From an uncultured Bacteroidales bacterium (GTDB taxonomy: Bacteria > Bacteroidota > Bacteroidia > Bacteroidales > Bacteroidaceae): a stretch of 38,587 bases of DNA. Below, piece after piece: positions 23,081-31,183 of the stretch. The position numbers and the translations under genes are program-made. The notes under the pieces were generated by a model. That model saw only the letters and a list, made by a program, of their open reading frames with translations. It ran no database searches and was not told where the DNA came from. The stretch is taken from the NCBI GenBank assembly GCA_937906165.1, contig CALCYA010000043.1, forward strand, positions 1 through 38,587, in the 5' to 3' direction. Position 1 is the stretch's first letter, and the number at the start of each line of letters is the position of its first letter.

Positions 23081-24097
23081 ATGAGACATATAATCCAATA
23101 CACAATACTACTTCTGTGCTGCCCGCTGATGACAATAGCGCAAGACTTTGGCAGGCACAATTGGATGCAGCACCTTGACGATGCCCGCACCGTTGCATCG
23201 CTCTCGATCCCCGGGGCACACGATGCAGCAACAGGCGAGGGAGTGCACATGGTTGCAGGCTTTGGAAAGACACAGGAGCTGTCACTTGCCGCACAGTGGG
23301 ATTGCGGTGTGCGCGCCTTTGACCTGCGCCCTGCCGTAAAGGGAGAGGAACTGCATATTTACCACGGCCCAATCAGGACAAAAGTGTCGTTCGGCAAGGC
23401 TTTGGAAATATTATGCAACAAGCTGACCGAACACCCCACAGAATTCGCCATTGTGCTGATGCGTGAAGAGAGCGACAGCGAAAACAGCACCGAACGTGCA
23501 CTGTGGCCGACGGCAGTGGGCAAAGCCATTGAGAACACCGGTGACAAGGCTGCAATCTTTTCCCCGGCAATGAAAGTCGGGGACGCACGCGGCAAGATAA
23601 TATTCATAAGCCGCAACGCATATACAGGCTGTAACCGTGGAGCCATCATTAAAGGCTGGAGCCACTCACCCCTGGGCACTACAGATGCAGTAATGGCATC
23701 GCTTACCGATAATGCTACGGCCCGCCTGCAAATGCAGGACTACTATGCCCCCACGGACAAAGAAAAGCAGAAAGCCAAAGAAGAAGCAGTGCTTCAATGC
23801 CTGCAACGCGCCGCATCAGCGCCTGCAGATGTGTGGACAATAAATTTCCTCAGCGGATACAGCAACCGTTGGTTAGGCTTCACTCCGTTTGCAACGACAA
23901 GCGGCTACAAACGCAATGCCCAGAGGATTCATCCCATTGTAATCAATTCACTTACCACTAAGCCGCAGCCTACAGGCATTATGATGCTTGACTTTGCCGG
24001 ATGCGACAAGACAGGCGGCGGGATATGGCATTGGGGTTGTTTCAAAACACTCGGCGCAGAGTTAGTGGATAAAATCATAGGGCAGAATTTCAAGTAA
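23081..24097 (+). CDS. Secreted phosphatidylinositol-specific phospholipase C
   Basis: The start chosen at 23081 gives a signal peptide directly (RHIIQYTILLLCCPLMTIAQ); the upstream open frame is repeat DNA. The mature protein has the PI-PLC X-domain pattern. SIPGAHDAA (His47, Asp48) comes first, then FDLRP (Arg83) and IYHGP (His95), corresponding to the His/Asp/Arg/His set of bacterial PI-PLC. The enzyme cleaves phosphatidylinositol, and possibly GPI anchors, at the phosphodiester bond. Length is about 338 residues, normal for the family. The export signal places it outside the cytoplasm. It follows the GH92 gene by 148 bases. GPI-anchored or inositol-lipid substrates are plausible; self-inositol lipids are possible because inositol-phosphate synthase is encoded nearby. 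Confidence 0.9.
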   Translation: MRHIIQYTILLLCCPLMTIAQDFGRHNWMQHLDDARTVASLSIPGAHDAATGEGVHMVAGFGKTQELSLAAQWDCGVRAFDLRPAVKGEELHIYHGPIRTKVSFGKALEILCNKLTEHPTEFAIVLMREESDSENSTERALWPTAVGKAIENTGDKAAIFSPAMKVGDARGKIIFISRNAYTGCNRGAIIKGWSHSPLGTTDAVMASLTDNATARLQMQDYYAPTDKEKQKAKEEAVLQCLQRAASAPADVWTINFLSGYSNRWLGFTPFATTSGYKRNAQRIHPIVINSLTTKPQPTGIMMLDFAGCDKTGGGIWHWGCFKTLGAELVDKIIGQNFK

Positions 24098-24317
24098 ACT
24101 TTGTCATTCTATATTTGCACTGTCATTGACTCGTTTTGCTTTTCGCAACCCAAACGGCATAAGTTAAATTCCTCCTCTGCCTGAGGGGGCAGTGCGAAGC
24201 CACAGCACTGCTTGCGACGACGGAACATTCATGTTCCCAAAGGAGTCCCGAAGGGCTCTGTCACGCAGTGACTGAGGGGTGGGAGTGCTACGTTTGACCT
24301 GTTGCTGCAAAACTCGT
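24098..24317. other. Intergenic stretch with Bacteroidales-type dispersed repeat sequence
   Basis: No gene is visible. The part at about 24170-24290 (CTCCTCTGCC, GAGGGGGCAG, later TCACGCAGTGACTGAGGGG) has several short inverted repeats. It looks like a mobile intergenic repeat rather than coding sequence. Confidence 0.4.
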
Positions 24318-24545
24318 CGATAACAAAACAAAAGAGCATTGGTTCGTTCATTGTTACACTAATGAACTCACCGATAACAAAACAAAAAAGCATTGGTTCG
24401 TTCATTGTTACACTAATGAACTCACCGATAACAAAACAAAAAAGCATTGGTTCGTTCATTGTTACACTAATGAACTCACCGATAACAAAACAAAAGAACA
24501 TTGGTTCGTTCATTGTTACACTAATGAACTCACCGATAACAAAAC
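24318..24545. repeat. 54-bp minisatellite, four copies plus a partial
   Basis: Units start with CGATAACAAAAC at 24318, 24372, 24426, 24480 and (partial) 24534. They differ only at a few positions near the AAAAGAGCAT part. Each unit includes GTTCATT...AATGAAC, a hairpin with a 7-bp stem. Because 54 is a multiple of 3, long open frames exist on both strands, but neither has a plausible start context or codon use. A REP-like block follows at 24555-24580. Confidence 0.9.
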
Positions 24546-24688
24546 GTTGTTTTGTCATTCTGAACGTATGTGAAGAATCTCGTATTTCGCAGTTGCTCAG
24601 GATTAAAATGCTAAAGCCCCAAAAAGACAGTTAACCGCTCGGAAGGGCTAAAGGCAATGAGAAGTCCTGTTTTTTGGGAATACAAGCT

Positions 24689-24720
24689 ATTGTAGAAAAG
24701 AACTTTTTTCATTAAGTTTG
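24689..24720 (+). promoter_or_regulatory. Promoter of the tandem-domain secreted protein
   Basis: TAAGTTTG (24713-24720) fits the -7 consensus, with a TTG at 24690-24692 about 20 bases upstream. It lies 60 bases before the ATG at 24781. Confidence 0.6.
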
Positions 24721-24780
24721 CAAGAGTACACGACCGAGTTACGTGGAAAGAGATAGAAATATTATGTAAGAGTATTTATT

Positions 24781-25812
24781 ATGAAAAGGCTTGTCTTTAT
24801 CATTGCTTTTATATTTTCGGCATTACCTGTTTTTCCGCAGCAGGAAAAGGAGGTGCAGACCTTTCTGGAAAACATCTACGGCAAAGTTGCAGATATGGGC
24901 AACACGGCAAGTGGGGATTACGAAATGCTCGTTGAAAAACAGTGCTCGCGAAAATTCCGCGAGTTTTACAACGAGATACGCCGTTGGGAGAAGGAGACCA
25001 ATGAATGTATTCTGCACTTTGGCGGTGGTGGCTACGACCTGTTTCTTGGTTGTCAGGATTATTTTGACAGCATCAGATTCAGCATAGGCAATGTGCACAA
25101 GATTGCAGACGACAAGCGATACAGCGCAACTGTGACAGCAAGCTTCTTTTGCCGGGAATATGAGGAGAAGGAGTGGGAAACGGTGCGTACTGTTTTTGTG
25201 ACCGAGGAAAACGGAGAGTGGCGCATTTACGATTTTCAATCACCGGGTGAAGAGAGCGACCTTGAATTCATGAAGAAAGCTTTGCCCGATATTGTCCAAG
25301 CCGGAACACGTGCTGACACAGCCATGATTGCCGACCGTCTTGAGAAGATATACAGTGAGGTAGCAGAGATTGCAGCCGACGACAGCCCGAACACCGCGAC
25401 ACTCGACAGATACCTTTCGCGACAGTACCTGAAACTCTACAACGAGGTAGGTTATTGGGAGGAGAAACTGGGCGAAATGATTATAGGCAAAGATTGCTGG
25501 ATTCGCCTACAGGATTGGAATAGACTGGAATATAAAATAGACTGCATAAAAGTCACAAGCCCTTCAAAGGCTGTTGCCGACGTGATATCGACTGACACAT
25601 GGCAAACGCCCGAAGGGGAGAAGAGATACACGTCAAAGATAAGACTGGACCTTGTATTCGAGAATGACAATTGGATGATAGATGACTTTACCGATTACAA
25701 TGGTATTGACGTGTTATACGAAAGTGACAGCAAATTGTATGCAGAGGGCATAAAGGAGGCGTTGGAACTTTTTGAGGGTACAATTGATTCTATGACAGAG
25801 AACGAACAATAA
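24781..25812 (+). CDS. Secreted protein with two tandem DUF3828/NTF2-like domains
   Basis: This 343-residue protein has a signal peptide (KRLVFIIAFIFSALPVFPQ). The mature part is two related halves of about 150 residues. Each starts with a helix ending in IYGKVADM or IYSEVAEI, then LVEKQCSRKFREFYNEI or LDRYLSRQYLKLYNEV. A region with F/W-LGCQD or W-LQDWN comes next, and each half closes with a strand ending NGEWRIYDF or NDNWMIDDF. This is the layout of DUF3828-like (NTF2-fold) domains, which bind small ligands or have no known activity. No catalytic residues can be named. The dihydrolipoyl dehydrogenase gene begins 16 bases later, but the functions seem unrelated. Confidence 0.7.
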   Translation: MKRLVFIIAFIFSALPVFPQQEKEVQTFLENIYGKVADMGNTASGDYEMLVEKQCSRKFREFYNEIRRWEKETNECILHFGGGGYDLFLGCQDYFDSIRFSIGNVHKIADDKRYSATVTASFFCREYEEKEWETVRTVFVTEENGEWRIYDFQSPGEESDLEFMKKALPDIVQAGTRADTAMIADRLEKIYSEVAEIAADDSPNTATLDRYLSRQYLKLYNEVGYWEEKLGEMIIGKDCWIRLQDWNRLEYKIDCIKVTSPSKAVADVISTDTWQTPEGEKRYTSKIRLDLVFENDNWMIDDFTDYNGIDVLYESDSKLYAEGIKEALELFEGTIDSMTENEQ

Positions 25813-25828
25813 ATATAAAATTGGTTAT

Positions 25829-27178
25829 ATGTACGATTTGGCAATTATTGGCGGTGGCCCTGCCGGTTATGTGGCTGCCGAGAATGCAGGCGCAAGAGGC
25901 CTGAAGGTGGTTCTTTTCGAGAAGCGTGAGCTTGGTGGCGTATGCCTCAACGAGGGCTGTATACCCACAAAGACACTGCTCTACAGTGCAAAGATGTATG
26001 ACCACGCTACCGGTGGCAAGAAGTACGGCATAACCGCAGCCGATGTCACATACGAGTACAAGAAGATGGCCGACCGCAAGACAAAGGTTGTGCGCAAGCT
26101 CGTTGCAGGCATCAAGATGAAGATGGAGGCGCATAACGTTGAGGTTGTGCGTGGTGAGGCATTCATCAACAGCGGTGACGCGAATGCTGTTTGCATCAGC
26201 TGTGGCGAACAGACATACGAGGCTGCAAAGCTGCTCATCTGTACCGGCAGTGAGGCTTTTGTTCCGCCCATTCCCGGTGTCGAGGGCAATGAAGCGGTGC
26301 TCACCAACCGTGAGATGCTTGCGCTGACCCAGGCGCCCGAGAGTCTTGTGGTGATTGGCGGCGGCGTCATCGGAATGGAGTTTGCAAGCCTTTTCAACAG
26401 CCTTGGAATAGAGGTTACCGTGATTGAGATGCTCCCCGAGATTCTTGGCGGAATGGACAAGGAGGTGAGCGAGATGCTGCGCGGGATATATGCAAAGCGC
26501 GGTGTGAAGTTCTGCCTGCAGTGCAAGGTTACACGAGTTGAGGGCAACACCGTACACTACACCGACATTGAGGGCAATGAGCAACAGGCGCAGGGTGACA
26601 AGATCCTGATGAGCGTTGGCCGACGTCCTGTTCTCAAAGGCTTCGGCCTTGAAAACATCGCGGTAGAGGTCGAGCGCGGCATAAAAGTGAATGGATATAT
26701 GCAGACAAGCCTGCCTAACGTTTACGCAGCAGGTGACGTAACAGGATTCTCATTGCTTGCGCACACCGCAAGCCGCGAGGCCGAGGTTGCCGTGAACCAC
26801 ATATTGGGCATTGAGGACCATATGGAGTACAATGCTATCCCCGGCGTGGTATACACCAATCCCGAGGTAAGCAGCGTGGGCCTTACCGAGGAGCAGGCAA
26901 CAAAGGAGGGCGTGGAATATACCCTGCACAAACTGCCAATGACATACGCCGGTCGCTTTGTAGCAGAGAACGAGGGACAGATGGGACTATGCAAGATTCT
27001 GGTTTCGCCCGACAACAGGGTGCTTGGCGTGCACATGCTCGGCAATCCATGCAGCGAATTCATCTGCGCTGCATGTATGGCAATAACCAACGGTCTCACA
27101 GTAGAGCAGTTGCGCCGTACCGTATTCCCTCACCCCACAGTAAGCGAGATACTGAAAGAGGGACTTATGAATGTTTAA
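25829..27178 (+). CDS. lpdA: Dihydrolipoyl dehydrogenase
   Basis: This 449-residue flavoprotein oxidises dihydrolipoyl groups of 2-oxoacid dehydrogenase or glycine-cleavage complexes with NAD+. An N-terminal FAD-binding GGGPAGYVAAENA is followed by the redox disulfide GGVCLNEGCIPTK. The NAD-binding VVIGGGVIGMEFAS comes next, then the second FAD contact VYAAGDVTG. The C-terminal FPHPTVSEILKEG contains the His-Glu catalytic pair. All are intact and the length is normal. No E1/E2 genes adjoin it, so the complex it serves is unknown. It probably shares transcription with the secreted protein gene upstream (16-base gap), unless a promoter lies within that gene. Confidence 0.96.
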   Translation: MYDLAIIGGGPAGYVAAENAGARGLKVVLFEKRELGGVCLNEGCIPTKTLLYSAKMYDHATGGKKYGITAADVTYEYKKMADRKTKVVRKLVAGIKMKMEAHNVEVVRGEAFINSGDANAVCISCGEQTYEAAKLLICTGSEAFVPPIPGVEGNEAVLTNREMLALTQAPESLVVIGGGVIGMEFASLFNSLGIEVTVIEMLPEILGGMDKEVSEMLRGIYAKRGVKFCLQCKVTRVEGNTVHYTDIEGNEQQAQGDKILMSVGRRPVLKGFGLENIAVEVERGIKVNGYMQTSLPNVYAAGDVTGFSLLAHTASREAEVAVNHILGIEDHMEYNAIPGVVYTNPEVSSVGLTEEQATKEGVEYTLHKLPMTYAGRFVAENEGQMGLCKILVSPDNRVLGVHMLGNPCSEFICAACMAITNGLTVEQLRRTVFPHPTVSEILKEGLMNV

Positions 27179-27291
27179 GGTAGAGAGTTCAAGGCATATT
27201 GATTAACCAGCCCTATCAAACATTAAACTCAAAACACCAAACCCTCAAAATTTAATTTTATTAAAATTAGAGGAACATTTTGTCTAATTTT

Positions 27292-27322
27292 TAGGTTTGT
27301 TCAATAAAAAAACGTTCTTTTG
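27292..27322 (+). promoter_or_regulatory. Candidate promoter of inositol-phosphate synthase gene
   Basis: Two possible -7 boxes occur: TAGGTTTG (27292-27299) and TTCTTTTG (27315-27322). Neither has an obvious -33 element at the right distance. The gene starts at 27346. Confidence 0.4.
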
Positions 27323-27345
27323 CCAAATAAAAGAAAACAACAGAT

Positions 27346-28644
27346 ATGAGAGAGTGTAAAGTAAAGCCGGCAAACGGCAAACTTGGTGTTATGTGCGTCG
27401 GTTTGGGCGCAGTAACAACAACTACCATTATAGGAACATTGATGGCCCGCAAGGGACTTGCAAAACCCGTGGGCTCATTCGCCTGTGAGGGCATCATGCG
27501 CGTGGGTAAGGGAAGCGACAAGTGCTACAAGGAGGTTAAAGACCTTGTGCCAGTGGCCGACCTCAATGATATTGTGTTCGGTGCGTGGGATCTGTATGAG
27601 GATGACGGTTACGATGCAGCCATAAAGGCTGACGTGCTCAAGCAGCGTGACATAGACCCCGTGAAGGACGAACTCCGCGCAATACGCCCCTACAAGGCAT
27701 TGTTCGACAAGAGCTATGCAAGCAACATCGACGGTCCTAACGTAAAGAGCGGAACACGCTGGGAGATGACAGAGCAGTTGCGCGAGGATATCCGCAGCTT
27801 CAAGGCAGAGAACGGATGCGAGCGCGTGGTGGTAATATGGATTGCCAGCACCGAGAAGTTCATCAAGCGCAACGACGAGGTACACGGTAGTGTAGCTGCG
27901 TTCGAGGCTGCCATGAAGGCCGATGACAAGGCGAATGTGGCACCGAGTATGTGCTATGCATATGCAGCAATGCGTGAGGGTTGTCCGTTTGTAATGGGCG
28001 CACCTAACCTCTGCGTGGATATTCCTGCGATGTGGGAGCTTGCCGAGGAGACAAAGACTCCAATCACCGGCAAGGACTTCAAGAGCGGACAGACAATGAT
28101 GAAGACAGTGCTTGCACCTGCGTTCTTCACACGCCAGCTTGGCGTCAGAGGATGGTTCTCGACAAACATTCTGGGTAACCGCGACGGTGTGGTGCTTGAC
28201 AATCCAGAGAACTTCGAGACAAAGCGCGTGAGCAAGACATCGGCACTGGAGAATATCCTTGACAGCGATGTATACCCCGAGCTCTACAACGATATGTATC
28301 ACAAGGTACGCATCAACTACTACCCGCCACGCGGCGACAAGAAGGAGAGCTGGGACAACATCGACATCTTCGGTTGGATGGGTTACCCCATGACAATAAA
28401 GGTAAACTTCCTCTGCCGCGACTCTATCCTTGCTGCTCCTCTGGTACTTGACCTCATACTCTTCAGCGACATTGCACAACGTGCAGGCGAGTACGGCATC
28501 CAGGAGTTCATGTCGTTCTACTGCAAGGCTCCTATGCACAAGGACGGCGAAAAGCCAGTGCATGACCTCTTCAAGCAGTTTGCGATGCTCAAGAACAAGG
28601 TACGCGAGTTAGCAGGCTACGAGGCCGACCAGGAGCTTGATTAA
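27346..28644 (+). CDS. Inositol-3-phosphate synthase
   Basis: This 432-residue enzyme converts glucose 6-phosphate to inositol 3-phosphate with NAD+. The N-terminal Rossmann motif is VMCVGLGAVTTTTIIGTL. Further family blocks are VVIWIASTEKF, MCYAYAAMREGCPFVMGAP, GKDFKSGQTMMKTVLAPAF, LGNRDGVVLDNPENF and a SILAAPLVLDL near the C-terminus. In Bacteroides the homologous enzyme feeds phosphatidylinositol and inositol-sphingolipid synthesis, where the downstream genes for the lipid synthase and phosphatase are usually adjacent. Here they are not: argR follows after a strong terminator. A secreted PI-PLC lies 3 kb upstream. Confidence 0.95.
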   Translation: MRECKVKPANGKLGVMCVGLGAVTTTTIIGTLMARKGLAKPVGSFACEGIMRVGKGSDKCYKEVKDLVPVADLNDIVFGAWDLYEDDGYDAAIKADVLKQRDIDPVKDELRAIRPYKALFDKSYASNIDGPNVKSGTRWEMTEQLREDIRSFKAENGCERVVVIWIASTEKFIKRNDEVHGSVAAFEAAMKADDKANVAPSMCYAYAAMREGCPFVMGAPNLCVDIPAMWELAEETKTPITGKDFKSGQTMMKTVLAPAFFTRQLGVRGWFSTNILGNRDGVVLDNPENFETKRVSKTSALENILDSDVYPELYNDMYHKVRINYYPPRGDKKESWDNIDIFGWMGYPMTIKVNFLCRDSILAAPLVLDLILFSDIAQRAGEYGIQEFMSFYCKAPMHKDGEKPVHDLFKQFAMLKNKVRELAGYEADQELD

Positions 28645-28662
28645 AAACACATCAACATCAAC

Positions 28663-28700
28663 TAAAAAAATGCAACAGCAATCGCTGTTGCATTTTTTTT
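28663..28700 (+). terminator. Strong bidirectional intrinsic terminator
   Basis: AATGCAACAGC (28669-28679), loop AATC, and GCTGTTGCATT (28684-28694) form an 11-bp stem. It is preceded by A residues and followed by eight T residues. It ends the inositol-phosphate synthase transcript before argR. Confidence 0.92.
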
Positions 28701-28764
28701 GCATATCGCATCAAAATCCTGCAAAAAAATTGCAAAATAGCAAGGCTTTTTGTTTAAATATACT

Positions 28765-28772
28765 TATTTTTG
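28765..28772 (+). promoter_or_regulatory. Promoter of argR operon
   Basis: TATTTTTG fits the TAnnTTTG box and lies 26 bases before the argR ATG, after the terminator. Confidence 0.5.
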
Positions 28773-28798
28773 CGCTCACAAAGAATAAATATACAATT

Positions 28799-29281
28799 AT
28801 GAAGATAAAAAATTCACGTCTTGACGCCATTCGCCTTATATTGTCGACACAGGAGATCGGCAGCCAGGAGGAGCTCCTGAGCGAGCTTGCAAAAGAGGGG
28901 TTCAAGCTTACACAGGCAACACTGTCGCGCGACCTGCACCAGTTGCGTGTGGTAAAGACCGTAGGGGTACAGGGCCGATACAGATATGTACTGACACGTC
29001 CCCATCAGTACCGTCACGAGGGCGAGCACGGCAACGTGCGTCCGGCAATTACGCCACAGGAGGCCAATGGCTACCTGTCGATAAAGTTCTCGCACAACAT
29101 TGCAGTGATACACACAAAGCCAAGCTATGCGAGCACGCTTGCCTATCATATCGACAACTACGACTTCCCGGAAATCATCGGCACACTCGCCGGTGACGAC
29201 ACAGTGATGCTCATCATTGCCGAGGATGCGACACATACCGCAGTGTTGCGTGCATTGAGAACCATTATACCAAATATCTGA
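28799..29281 (+). CDS. argR: Arginine repressor
   Basis: This 160-residue ArgR uses the ATG at 28799; the frame is open further upstream but includes the terminator and promoter region. The N-terminal winged helix contains IGSQEELLSELAKEGFKLTQ, then ATLSRDLHQLRVVK (the SR DNA-recognition helix). The C-terminal hexamer/arginine-binding domain has YLSIKFSHNIAVIHTKP and GTLAGDDTVMLIIAED, with the GDD residues that contact arginine. It represses or activates arginine genes according to arginine level. It is the first gene of the arginine biosynthesis cluster that continues to 33404. The downstream GNAT gene begins 10 bases later. Confidence 0.95.
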   Translation: MKIKNSRLDAIRLILSTQEIGSQEELLSELAKEGFKLTQATLSRDLHQLRVVKTVGVQGRYRYVLTRPHQYRHEGEHGNVRPAITPQEANGYLSIKFSHNIAVIHTKPSYASTLAYHIDNYDFPEIIGTLAGDDTVMLIIAEDATHTAVLRALRTIIPNI

Positions 29282-29291
29282 ACTAAAGAAG

Positions 29292-29864
29292 ATGATTGAG
29301 GAGATTGAATATAACGACGGAATAGAGATTGTCATCGCCAATGCCTCGCACGAGAGGTACGTCGATGAGATTCTTGACACCATAAGTGCTGCTGCAAAGG
29401 TACGAGGTACCGGCATTGCCAAGCGCACACACGAATATGTGACACAGAAGATGAAAGAGGGCAAGGCTATCATTGCGCTCGCAGGAGAGGAGTTTGCAGG
29501 ATTCTGCTACATCGAGAGCTGGGGCAACAGACAGTATGTGGCAAACTCAGGACTTATCGTCAGGGAGAAGTTCCGCGGACACGGACTCGCACGACGCATC
29601 AAGCAGAGAGCGTTCAAGCTCTCGCGCGAGAAGTGGCCCGACGCCAAGCTGTTCGGTCTCACAAGCGGTGGAGCCGTGATGAAAATCAATACGGAGCTGG
29701 GATATGTACCTGTACCTTTCTCGGAACTCACCGACGATGAAGCTTTCTGGAAAGGGTGTCAAGGCTGCGTGAACCACGACGTGCTGATGCGCACCGACAG
29801 GCGATACTGCATCTGTACGGCAATGCTTTACGACCCGGCAAAGCACAAAAACGAAGAGAAATAA
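29292..29864 (+). CDS. GNAT acyltransferase of the arginine cluster
   Basis: This 190-residue GNAT-fold protein has the acyl-CoA binding loop with the pattern REKFRGHGLARRIKQRAF (R/Q-x-x-G-x-G/A). Around it are strands ALAGEEFAGFCYIESW and DAKLFGLTSGGAVMKINTEL. Its place between argR and argG suggests it carries out the first step of arginine biosynthesis, N-acylation of glutamate. Bacteroidetes use N-succinylated intermediates (an N-succinylornithine carbamoyltransferase is known), so the acyl donor may be succinyl-CoA rather than acetyl-CoA; that is inference. The C-terminal part is Cys- and Asp-rich (CQGCVNHDVLM) and may hold a metal or regulatory site. Confidence 0.85.
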   Translation: MIEEIEYNDGIEIVIANASHERYVDEILDTISAAAKVRGTGIAKRTHEYVTQKMKEGKAIIALAGEEFAGFCYIESWGNRQYVANSGLIVREKFRGHGLARRIKQRAFKLSREKWPDAKLFGLTSGGAVMKINTELGYVPVPFSELTDDEAFWKGCQGCVNHDVLMRTDRRYCICTAMLYDPAKHKNEEK

Positions 29865-29948
29865 GGGGAGTGAGTATATTTTCGGGTAACTTCCAGAGCA
29901 ACAATAATAAATATAGGAGGTTTAACCCGTTTTTGGATATTAATTGAT

Positions 29949-29956
29949 TATATTTG
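29949..29956 (+). promoter_or_regulatory. Promoter immediately before argG
   Basis: TATATTTG is a consensus -7 box ending 9 bases before the argG ATG, so a transcript from it would have almost no leader. The AT-rich ATTG...CAAT surrounding it could be an ArgR operator, but this is a weak resemblance. Confidence 0.5.
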
Positions 29957-29965
29957 CAATATAAT

Positions 29966-31168
29966 ATGGAAAAGAAGAAAGTTGTTGTCGCATTCAGCGG
30001 CGGACTCGATACATCGTTTACCGTAATGTACCTTGCCAAGGAGAAAGGCTACGAGGTATATGCTGCATGCGCGAACACCGGCGGTTTCAGCCCGGAACAG
30101 CTGAAGCAGAACGAGGAGAATGCCTACAAGCTGGGCGCGAAGGAGTATGTGACGATTGACGTTACAAGGGAGTATTACGACAAGAGCCTGAGATATATGA
30201 TCTACGGCAATGTACTGCGTAACGGCACATACCCCATTTCGGTATCTTCGGAGAGGATTTTCCAGGCGCTTGCCATAGCACGCTATGCCAACGAGATTGG
30301 AGCTGATGCCATTGCGCATGGCTCTACAGGTGCAGGCAACGACCAGATACGCTTTGACATGACATTCCTGGTGTGCTCACCGGGAGTGGAAATAATAACA
30401 CTCACACGCGATATGACGCTGACACGTGAGTTCGAGGTCAACTACCTCAATGAGCATGGTTTCAAGGCAGACTTTGCCAAGCTCAAGTACTCGTACAACG
30501 TGGGCCTTTGGGGCACATCCATCTGTGGAGGCGAGATTCTTGACTCGAAGCAGGGACTGCCCGACAGCGCATATCTGAAGCAGGTTGAGAAGGATGGCGA
30601 GGAGGAGCTGCACCTGACATTCGAGTGCGGCGAACTGAAGGCCGTAAACGGCGAACAGTTCGATGACCCCATCAAGGCCATACAGAAGGTGGAAGCCATT
30701 GGCGCCCCATACGGAATTGGCCGTGACATGCACGTTGGCGACACCATTATCGGCATCAAGGGACGTGTAGGTTTTGAGGCAGCAGCACCCATGCTCATCA
30801 TAGCGGCCCACAAGTTCCTTGAGAAGTACACACTGAGCAAGTGGCAGCAGTACTGGAAAGACCAGGTTGCCAACTGGTACGGTATGTTCCTGCACGAGAG
30901 CCAGTATCTTGAGCCCGTGATGCGCGACATCGAGGCTATGCTTGAGAGCTCGCAGCGCAACGTAACAGGAACAGCCATTCTCAAACTGATGCCGAAGCAT
31001 TTTGAGACGGTTGGAGTAGACTCGCCCAATGATCTTGTAAAGAACAAGCTCGGCGAATACGGCGAGGTACAGAAGGGTTGGACAGCAGAGGATGCAAAGG
31101 GATTCATCAAGGTGACCTCTACCCCACTGCGCGCATATTACGCCAGCCACCCCGACGAGAAGATATAA
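29966..31168 (+). CDS. argG: Argininosuccinate synthase
   Basis: This 400-residue enzyme joins citrulline and aspartate using ATP. The ATG at 29966 gives MEKKKVVVAFSGGLDTS; the open frame begins 12 bases earlier at a TTG. The P-loop-like ATP pyrophosphatase motif AFSGGLDTS is near the N-terminus. HGSTGAGNDQIRF and YSYNVGLWGTSICGGEIL follow, and all are intact. The order argR-GNAT-argG-argC-argD is familiar in Bacteroides. A -7 box right before the start suggests separate transcription besides read-through from argR. argC starts 15 bases downstream. Confidence 0.96.
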   Translation: MEKKKVVVAFSGGLDTSFTVMYLAKEKGYEVYAACANTGGFSPEQLKQNEENAYKLGAKEYVTIDVTREYYDKSLRYMIYGNVLRNGTYPISVSSERIFQALAIARYANEIGADAIAHGSTGAGNDQIRFDMTFLVCSPGVEIITLTRDMTLTREFEVNYLNEHGFKADFAKLKYSYNVGLWGTSICGGEILDSKQGLPDSAYLKQVEKDGEEELHLTFECGELKAVNGEQFDDPIKAIQKVEAIGAPYGIGRDMHVGDTIIGIKGRVGFEAAAPMLIIAAHKFLEKYTLSKWQQYWKDQVANWYGMFLHESQYLEPVMRDIEAMLESSQRNVTGTAILKLMPKHFETVGVDSPNDLVKNKLGEYGEVQKGWTAEDAKGFIKVTSTPLRAYYASHPDEKI

Positions 31169-31183
31169 ACATTTAACATATAT

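Noticed and set aside
24318..24545. CRISPR array
   Set aside because: Units are directly adjacent with no unique spacers, and there are no cas genes.
24229..24634. Open frames on both strands with an 18-residue repeated peptide
   Set aside because: They exist only because a 54-bp repeat stays in frame; the peptides have no domain character and the starts have no support.
28637..28798. Upstream start for argR
   Set aside because: It would include the intrinsic terminator and the -7 box; the ATG at 28799 matches the normal ArgR length.
30377..31150. Antisense frame of 257 codons within argG
   Set aside because: It has no signal, domain or start support and lies entirely opposite a conserved gene.
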